From the NCBI GenBank assembly GCA_035302865.1, contig DATGSF010000172.1, positions 1 to 9,706 of the forward strand: DNA of 9,706 nt. The letters are read 5' to 3'. Position numbers and translations under genes: made by a program. Below are positions 6,018 through 9,706 of the stretch, one piece after another. How positions within the stretch are numbered: the stretch's first letter is position 1; every line of letters begins with the position of its first letter. The stretch is from DATGSF01 sp035302865. GTDB taxonomy: Bacteria; Bacteroidota; Bacteroidia; Chitinophagales; Chitinophagaceae. The notes beneath the pieces were generated by a model. It saw nothing but the letters and a program-made list of their open reading frames with translations. It ran no database searches and had not been told where the DNA came from.

Positions 6018-6620
6018 ATGAAAATAATATGTGTAGGTAGAAATTATGTGGAACATATACAAGAATTAGAAAATGCTATTCCAAAAAATCCAGTATTATT
6101 TATGAAACCTTCAACTGCAATTATTCAAGAAGGATCTCCTTTCAATCTACCTGATTTCTCCTCAAATATACAGTATGAATGTGAATTAGTATTAAAAATT
6201 GGTAAAAATGGTAAGAATATAAAAGAAGAAAATGCTTTGGAATATATTGAGAAGATTGGCTTAGGAATAGATTTTACAGCGAGAGATTTACAAAACAATT
6301 TAAAAGAAAAAGGACTTCCTTGGGAAATTGCAAAAGCTTTTGATAATTCTTGTTATTTAGGAAAGTTTATTCCCTTCGATAAAAATAAAAATTATACTTT
6401 CAAATTATATGAAAACAATAAAATTGTTCAAAATGGAAATTCAAAACTCATGCTTTTTAGTTTTTCACTCGTCTTATCTTATATAAGCCAATTTTTTACA
6501 TTAGAAAAAGGGGATTATATATTTACTGGAACTCCATCTGGTGTAGCTAAGGTGGAAAAAAACACTGAACTAAAGGGGGAACTTCTTGGAAAACAGAATT
6601 TTAACTTGCAAGTTCAATAA
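6018..6620 (+). CDS. Fumarylacetoacetate hydrolase-fold protein (FAHD1-like)
   Basis: This 200-residue cytoplasmic enzyme is a short, single-domain FAH family member. The start MKIICVGRNYVEH is the standard N-terminus, which supports the ATG at 6018. Metal ligands are visible as Glu54 and Glu56 (in YECELVL) and Asp85 (in GIDFTARD), the E-x-E...D set that holds Mg2+ or Mn2+. Lys106 (in AKAFD) and the GTPSGV loop (171-176) are also conserved. Relatives act as acylpyruvases, oxaloacetate decarboxylases or oxaloacetate tautomerases, and as hydratases or isomerases in aromatic degradation. No aromatic pathway genes are nearby, so a housekeeping role on oxaloacetate or acylpyruvate is the better guess. 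The start codon is only 15 bp from the divergent thioesterase start, so its promoter must lie inside the thioesterase gene. A TAatTTTA near-match at 6009-6016 is too close to the ATG to serve it. Length is normal and the gene intact. Confidence 0.87.
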   Translation: MKIICVGRNYVEHIQELENAIPKNPVLFMKPSTAIIQEGSPFNLPDFSSNIQYECELVLKIGKNGKNIKEENALEYIEKIGLGIDFTARDLQNNLKEKGLPWEIAKAFDNSCYLGKFIPFDKNKNYTFKLYENNKIVQNGNSKLMLFSFSLVLSYISQFFTLEKGDYIFTGTPSGVAKVEKNTELKGELLGKQNFNLQVQ

Positions 6621-6636
6621 ACATTATGTATTTTTA
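6606..6636 (+). promoter_or_regulatory. Possible promoter of the lipoprotein gene
   Basis: TTG (6606-6608), inside the end of the FAH gene, is 20 nt from TAttTTTA (6629-6636), one base off the Bacteroidota -7 consensus. Transcription would begin about 12-15 nt before the ATG at 6656. Co-transcription with the FAH gene, 35 nt upstream, is the alternative. Confidence 0.3.
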
Positions 6637-6655
6637 ATCTTTAATAAATAACAAA

Positions 6656-7348
6656 ATGAAAAAATTACTAACTTTAACTGGAATTAGCTTAGTTTTATTA
6701 GCTTCATGTAAAAAAATTGAGGGTGACAATAAAAATTTAGATCCGGATAATGAAACTGTAGAGGAAATGATGTCCACAAATCCTAATTCTTTTTGGGAAT
6801 ATGAATCCAATGAAAATGATCATTTTATACGAAAACCTACAGGTACCAAGCAAATGATGAATGAAAGAGAATGGGATTTTTACGAAGCAACGGATCAAAA
6901 TACAGATTGGATAACACCTGAATATTTTGCTAAAAATAAGGATAAGTATGTAATGCTGCTTGATTTAGAAGGAAGTCAGCAAGAATATATTGAAGTTATC
7001 GTTTATAAAGAGAATCCCAAGGTAGGAGATAAGTTTAATAATACTCATAAAATGTCTGTTAGTGGTATAAATGTAGATCTATTAATAGAAAGTGAAGTTA
7101 TTAGTATTAATGAAACATTTAATTATCCAAACGGAACAATTGAAGATGTAACCGTTATAAAAAATAAGCTAAAAGGTAAAACAGGTATAACTCCTTATAT
7201 CGATTGTGGAAGTGCCTATCTTTATTTCAAAAAAGGAATTGGAATTCTTAAAATGGATATAGATATTTCAATACTTAGTTTTTACAATAGAGAATATACA
7301 GATACGCTATTAGATTATTACATTGAAGAGGATGAAAATGAAGAATAG
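6656..7348 (+). CDS. Lipoprotein of unknown function
   Basis: I do not recognise this 230-residue protein. It has a clear lipoprotein signal peptide: MKK, hydrophobic residues to about 16, and lipobox LASC with lipidated Cys18, followed by KKIEGDN. After an acidic linker (about 20-45), the mature part has alternating strands (for example about 97-104, 127-134, 153-161 and 185-191) and no membrane helix, so a soluble beta-rich domain facing the periplasm or the surface is likely. The tail is very acidic (YYIEEDENEE). Only one Cys (188) follows the lipid Cys, so no intramolecular disulphide involving two internal cysteines is possible. Many Bacteroidota lipoproteins of this size have no assigned role. 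It lies 35 nt after the FAH-fold gene on the same strand, but a functional link is not evident. The signal peptide, codon use and intact frame make it a real gene. Confidence 0.8.
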   Translation: MKKLLTLTGISLVLLASCKKIEGDNKNLDPDNETVEEMMSTNPNSFWEYESNENDHFIRKPTGTKQMMNEREWDFYEATDQNTDWITPEYFAKNKDKYVMLLDLEGSQQEYIEVIVYKENPKVGDKFNNTHKMSVSGINVDLLIESEVISINETFNYPNGTIEDVTVIKNKLKGKTGITPYIDCGSAYLYFKKGIGILKMDIDISILSFYNREYTDTLLDYYIEEDENEE

Positions 7349-7367
7349 TTAATAAATTAAATAAAGA

Positions 7368-7399
7368 TTTGGTCATTCAATTTTAATTCCTTACCTTTG
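7368..7399 (+). promoter_or_regulatory. Promoter of tRNA-Glu, Bacteroidota consensus
   Basis: TTTG (7368-7371), 20 nt, then TAccTTTG (7392-7399): both elements match the Bacteroidota -33/-7 consensus exactly with preferred spacing. Transcription should start near 7404-7408, about 27 nt before the mature tRNA. This is the strongest promoter in the window and a main reason for placing the organism in this phylum. Confidence 0.88.
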
Positions 7400-7432
7400 C
7401 AGTCCACCAGTTAAATATTGGTTTTTCTCTAT

Positions 7433-7504
7433 GCCGCGTTGGTCAAGGGGTTAAGACGCCTCCCTTTCACGGAGGAATCACGGGTTCGATTCCCGTACGT
7501 GGTA
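7433..7504 (+). tRNA. tRNA-Glu (anticodon UUC)
   Basis: A complete 72-nt cloverleaf. The acceptor stem is GCCGCGT (7433-7439) with ACGTGGT (7497-7503), with G-U wobbles at pairs 1-72 and 4-69. The D arm is GTC/GAC with GG in the loop. The anticodon stem is CCTCC/GGAGG (7459-7463 with 7471-7475) with loop CTTTCAC, anticodon TTC at 7466-7468. The variable loop is AATC. The T arm is ACGGG/CCCGT with loop TTCGATT. The discriminator is A7504. The 3' CCA is not encoded, so it must be added by the CCA-adding enzyme. It reads GAA and GAG codons, and its U34 is a known type of MnmE-MnmG substrate. It is a single-gene transcription unit with its own promoter and terminator. Confidence 0.97.
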
Positions 7505-7816
7505 CAAAAATATAAAAAGTGAATAGTTCCATGCTATTCACTTTTTTTTGTAAATAAAATAAATTACAATTCTTTTTATAGTTCAGGAAATAGTAATCCT
7601 TTCATAATTAAATTTTTAAAAACAAACCCCGATTTTGAGCGATTTTGCCTTATTTCTGGGTTTATTCTATATAAAAATACAAATATTATGCTAATAATCA
7701 AGTATTTATACTAATTATGAAAGTGCCTATTTATAAAGGTGTCTTAATATAGAGTCTTTATTAATACTAATAAATAGAAACATTGAAAGTTCTTAGAAGT
7801 GAAACAATGGAAATTA
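7505..7816. other. Gene-free region after tRNA-Glu
   Basis: Beyond the terminator at 7514-7549, nothing convincing is seen. Minor structure includes a direct repeat GATTTTG in the segment near 7631-7647, a wide 6-bp pairing aaaccc/gggttt around 7623-7664, and a weak hairpin ataaag/ctttat (7733-7738 with 7756-7761). No second copy of the tRNA 3' end is present, so there is no sign of an integrated element at the tRNA. No clear terminator for the minus strand SDR gene was found here. Confidence 0.6.
7514..7549 (+). terminator. Intrinsic terminator of tRNA-Glu
   Basis: The stem GTGAATAG (7519-7526) with CTATTCAC (7534-7541) closes on a 7-nt loop and is extended by A-U pairs from the flanking A and T runs. 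Eight T follow (7542-7549). It begins 9 nt after the mature tRNA end and closes the tRNA transcription unit. Confidence 0.93.
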
Positions 7817-8518
7817 TCACTTATTATTTAAAATAATTTGCTCAATTACAGTGTTATTATCAGTATTATAGGCATTAAACAATGCATCAGCAATTGTATC
7901 TACAGGAATAAAAACATCTTCATCCATTCCAGAATCTTTCCAACTATCTGTCCATACTTTAGCTGGTAAAATACTAGTAATAGAAATATTATCATCTTTA
8001 ACTTCATTTCTCAAGTTCAAGATATAAGCTTCTAAAGCGTGTTTAGAAATACTATATGCAGCACCATTTTCATAAGCAGTCAATGCAGCCATAGAAGAAA
8101 TAAAGAAAATATGTGCATTTTCAGCATTTTTAAGATACTCTATTAACATTTTATTTAAATAATAAATAGAAAATAGATTTACCTTCATTTGCTTTTCGAA
8201 AACAATATCATTTTCATCTAATAGATTACCTGGTAAAAATATCCCTGCATTATGAATAACAACTTCAATCTTATACTTTTCTTTTAATAATTCACCAACA
8301 CTTTTATAAATATCTTCTTTACATGCAAGATCACAAGAAATTATTATTACTTTACTTTTAGGATATTTCTTTTTAAATTCTTTTTTAACAGAATCTAATC
8401 GATTTTTATCCTTTGCTATTATAATTAAGTTATAAGCATTTTTTAAAAACTTTTCACCAATAGCTTTTCCTATTCCTCTCGATCCACCTGTTATCAGAAC
8501 AAATTTATCATTACTCAT
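7817..8518 (-). CDS. Short-chain dehydrogenase/reductase (classical SDR, FabG-like)
   Basis: This 233-residue cytoplasmic oxidoreductase has a Rossmann fold. The nucleotide-binding loop TGGSRGIG (10-17) is of the classical type, and Arg14 suggests NADP(H) preference. It is followed by CDL (62-64, adenine contact), NAG (90-92), structural Asn114, and the catalytic set Ser142 with Y155-S-I-S-K159 (YxxxK). LPAKVWT (184-190) stands where classical SDRs have the PG motif, with Ala in place of Gly. Bacteroidota relatives are usually annotated as 3-oxoacyl-ACP reductase-like or sepiapterin reductase-like, so the substrate is open. A ketoreductase for the product of the alpha-oxoamine synthase 2.4 kb away is possible but not supported by an operon. 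It starts 17 nt after a 16-bp hairpin that separates it from mnmG. The TGA stop and intact motifs indicate a functional gene. Confidence 0.88.
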   Translation of the reverse strand: MSNDKFVLITGGSRGIGKAIGEKFLKNAYNLIIIAKDKNRLDSVKKEFKKKYPKSKVIIISCDLACKEDIYKSVGELLKEKYKIEVVIHNAGIFLPGNLLDENDIVFEKQMKVNLFSIYYLNKMLIEYLKNAENAHIFFISSMAALTAYENGAAYSISKHALEAYILNLRNEVKDDNISITSILPAKVWTDSWKDSGMDEDVFIPVDTIADALFNAYNTDNNTVIEQIILNNK

Positions 8519-8531
8519 AATTATATAAATT

Positions 8532-8573
8532 AAAACATCGTATTTTTATTAAAAGTATAATAAAAATACGATG
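8532..8573 (-). terminator. Perfect 16-bp inverted repeat, probable mnmG terminator
   Basis: CATCGTATTTTTATT (8536-8550) pairs perfectly with 8559-8573, and A8551-T8558 adds a sixteenth pair, leaving a 6-nt loop. Read on the minus strand, the stem starts 36 nt past the mnmG stop and is followed by UUUU (8535-8532) and more A/U, which fits a modest intrinsic terminator. It also ends only 17 nt before the SDR start codon, so it could instead control SDR transcription or translation. Weak promoter-like words (minus strand TTATTTTG, 8581-8574) overlap its outer edge. Confidence 0.6.
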
Positions 8574-8608
8574 CAAAATAATAAAATCTATTAAAAACTA
8601 TCCATTCT

Positions 8609-9706
8609 TTATCTACCCATATAAATCATAAGAATTTGGATATCGCTAGGGTTTACTCCTCTAATTCTACTTGCTTGTCCCATAGTTTTAGGTTGCACTT
8701 CCATAAGACGTATTCTAGCTTCTGTATTAAGAGCATGAACTTTGTCATAATTAAAATTATCAGGAATAATTAAATTTTCCATTTGACTCATTTTAATCAC
8801 CATTTCATTTTCTTTCTTAATATACGATTCATATTTATTTTGTATTTCTACTTGCTGAATTACCGAAGAATCTAAGCCTTCTATTTTCTCCCCTAGTGAT
8901 GGAATAGCTTGAGCCATTTTATTTATCGTAATTCCAGGCCTTAGGAGTAAATTTGATAACTTTTTGCGTTCTTTTAGCTCTTTTTCACCATTTTCTACTA
9001 AAAATTCATTCAAATCCTTCATAGGAACAATCAGATCATTAAGAATTTGATTTAATTTTTCAATATTCCTTTCTTTTTCCAAAAGGCTATCATAACGATC
9101 TTTTTTCGCCAATCCAAGTTCATAACCTATTTTAGTTAAACGTAAATCTGCATTATCTTGTCTTAATAAAGTTCTAAATTCAGCTCTTGAAGTAAACATT
9201 CTATAAGGTTCATCCACTCCTTTATTAATAATATCATCAATTAATACACCTATATAAGCATCATTTCTTCTTAATATAAATTCCTTATCGCCATGAACTT
9301 TTCTGTGTGCATTAATACCTGCAATTAATCCTTGCGCACCAGCTTCTTCATATCCTGTGGTACCATTAATCTGCCCTGCAAAATAAAGATTTTCCACTAA
9401 TTTTGTTTCAAGTGTAAATTTCAATTGTGTAGGAGGGAAATAATCGTATTCAATTGCATATCCAGGTCTAAACAATTTAGCTTTTTCAAAACCTGGTATC
9501 AAGCGTATAGCCTTAAACTGTACTTCTTCGGGTAAAGAGGTACTAAATCCATTCACATATCCTTCTACAGTATTCCACCCTTCTGGTTCAACAAATATTT
9601 GATGTCTAGTTTTATCTTTAAATCTATTAATTTTATCTTCTACAGAGGGACAATAACGAGGTCCTACGCTCTTAATTCTCCCTGTAAACATAGGAGATTC
9701 ATCAAA
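8609..9706 (-). CDS. mnmG: MnmG (GidA), tRNA uridine-34 carboxymethylaminomethyl synthase, 5' part beyond the window
   Basis: About 365 C-terminal residues of a protein usually near 620 are present. The frame stays open to the window edge (FDESPM at the start), so the ATG lies outside. The family is recognised from SPMFTGRIKSVGPRYCPSV at the visible start, FVEPEGW, the FAD-domain end INGTTGYEEAGAQGL, the tRNA-binding segment TSRAEFRTLLRQDNADLRLT, and the helical C-terminal domain ending in ASRIRGVNPSDIQIL, which contacts MnmE. With MnmE it uses FAD, methylene-tetrahydrofolate and glycine or ammonium to install (c)mnm5 on U34 of tRNAs reading NNA/NNG, including tRNA-Glu(UUC). It is a cytoplasmic, near-universal bacterial gene. 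Nothing is broken in the visible part. A probable terminator follows at 8532-8573. Confidence 0.97.
   Translation of the reverse strand, partial: FDESPMFTGRIKSVGPRYCPSVEDKINRFKDKTRHQIFVEPEGWNTVEGYVNGFSTSLPEEVQFKAIRLIPGFEKAKLFRPGYAIEYDYFPPTQLKFTLETKLVENLYFAGQINGTTGYEEAGAQGLIAGINAHRKVHGDKEFILRRNDAYIGVLIDDIINKGVDEPYRMFTSRAEFRTLLRQDNADLRLTKIGYELGLAKKDRYDSLLEKERNIEKLNQILNDLIVPMKDLNEFLVENGEKELKERKKLSNLLLRPGITINKMAQAIPSLGEKIEGLDSSVIQQVEIQNKYESYIKKENEMVIKMSQMENLIIPDNFNYDKVHALNTEARIRLMEVQPKTMGQASRIRGVNPSDIQILMIYMGR

Noticed and set aside
6003..6062. Longer start for the thioesterase (20 more residues)
   Set aside because: The extension is the reverse strand of the FAH gene start, is rich in Tyr/Phe/His, and has no counterpart in the hotdog family; the ATG at 6002 gives the normal length.
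7519..7541. GTGAATAG in the tRNA terminator stem matching words in the 121-218 array
   Set aside because: It is an 8-base match only, explained by the terminator hairpin; no heptamer period is present there.
7505..7816. Integration site of a mobile element at the 3' end of tRNA-Glu
   Set aside because: No duplicate of the tRNA 3' end, no integrase and no element genes are present downstream in this window.

Overview
The window looks like a chromosomal stretch from a low-GC member of the Bacteroidota, probably Flavobacteriia-like. It is roughly 30% G+C by eye. The evidence is a TTTG...TAnnTTTG promoter of the Bacteroidota sigma-factor type in front of the tRNA gene, start codons preceded by A/T-rich sequence with no Shine-Dalgarno motif, a signal peptide ending in 'KAQ', lipoproteins with charged residues after the lipid cysteine, and protein families typical of the phylum. 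The genus cannot be fixed from this sequence.

Region 1-360 has no gene. It holds two tandem arrays, both with a strict 7-bp period: 14 units of TRGTGRA (121-218) and 6 units of TTGWTAA (257-298). The second array runs into a possible core promoter. Region 361-3913 is a same-strand cluster with gaps of 24 and 37 nt: an outer-membrane barrel-like protein, a beta-lactamase-fold serine hydrolase lipoprotein with a signal resembling the surface-export signal, and an APC-family amino-acid permease. Together they suggest a surface-to-cytoplasm hydrolysis and uptake unit, which is an inference.

Region 4127-6002 is on the minus strand: a hotdog thioesterase, then a PLP-dependent alpha-oxoamine synthase (serine palmitoyltransferase or cysteate acyltransferase type) with its own promoter, a palindrome at the expected transcription start, and a strong intrinsic terminator. 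The synthase would make the first long-chain amino-ketone intermediate of sphingolipids or sulfonolipids. An FAH-fold hydrolase starts divergently only 15 bp from the thioesterase and is followed by an unrecognised lipoprotein.

Region 7368-7549 is a complete tRNA-Glu(UUC) unit with promoter, tRNA and terminator. Beyond it, on the minus strand, are a short-chain dehydrogenase and the C-terminal 60% or so of mnmG, separated by a perfect 16-bp inverted repeat. MnmG modifies U34 of tRNAs such as tRNA-Glu(UUC). No mobile element, CRISPR array or defence system was seen. The least ordinary features are the paired heptamer arrays and the open question of whether the synthase uses serine or cysteate.
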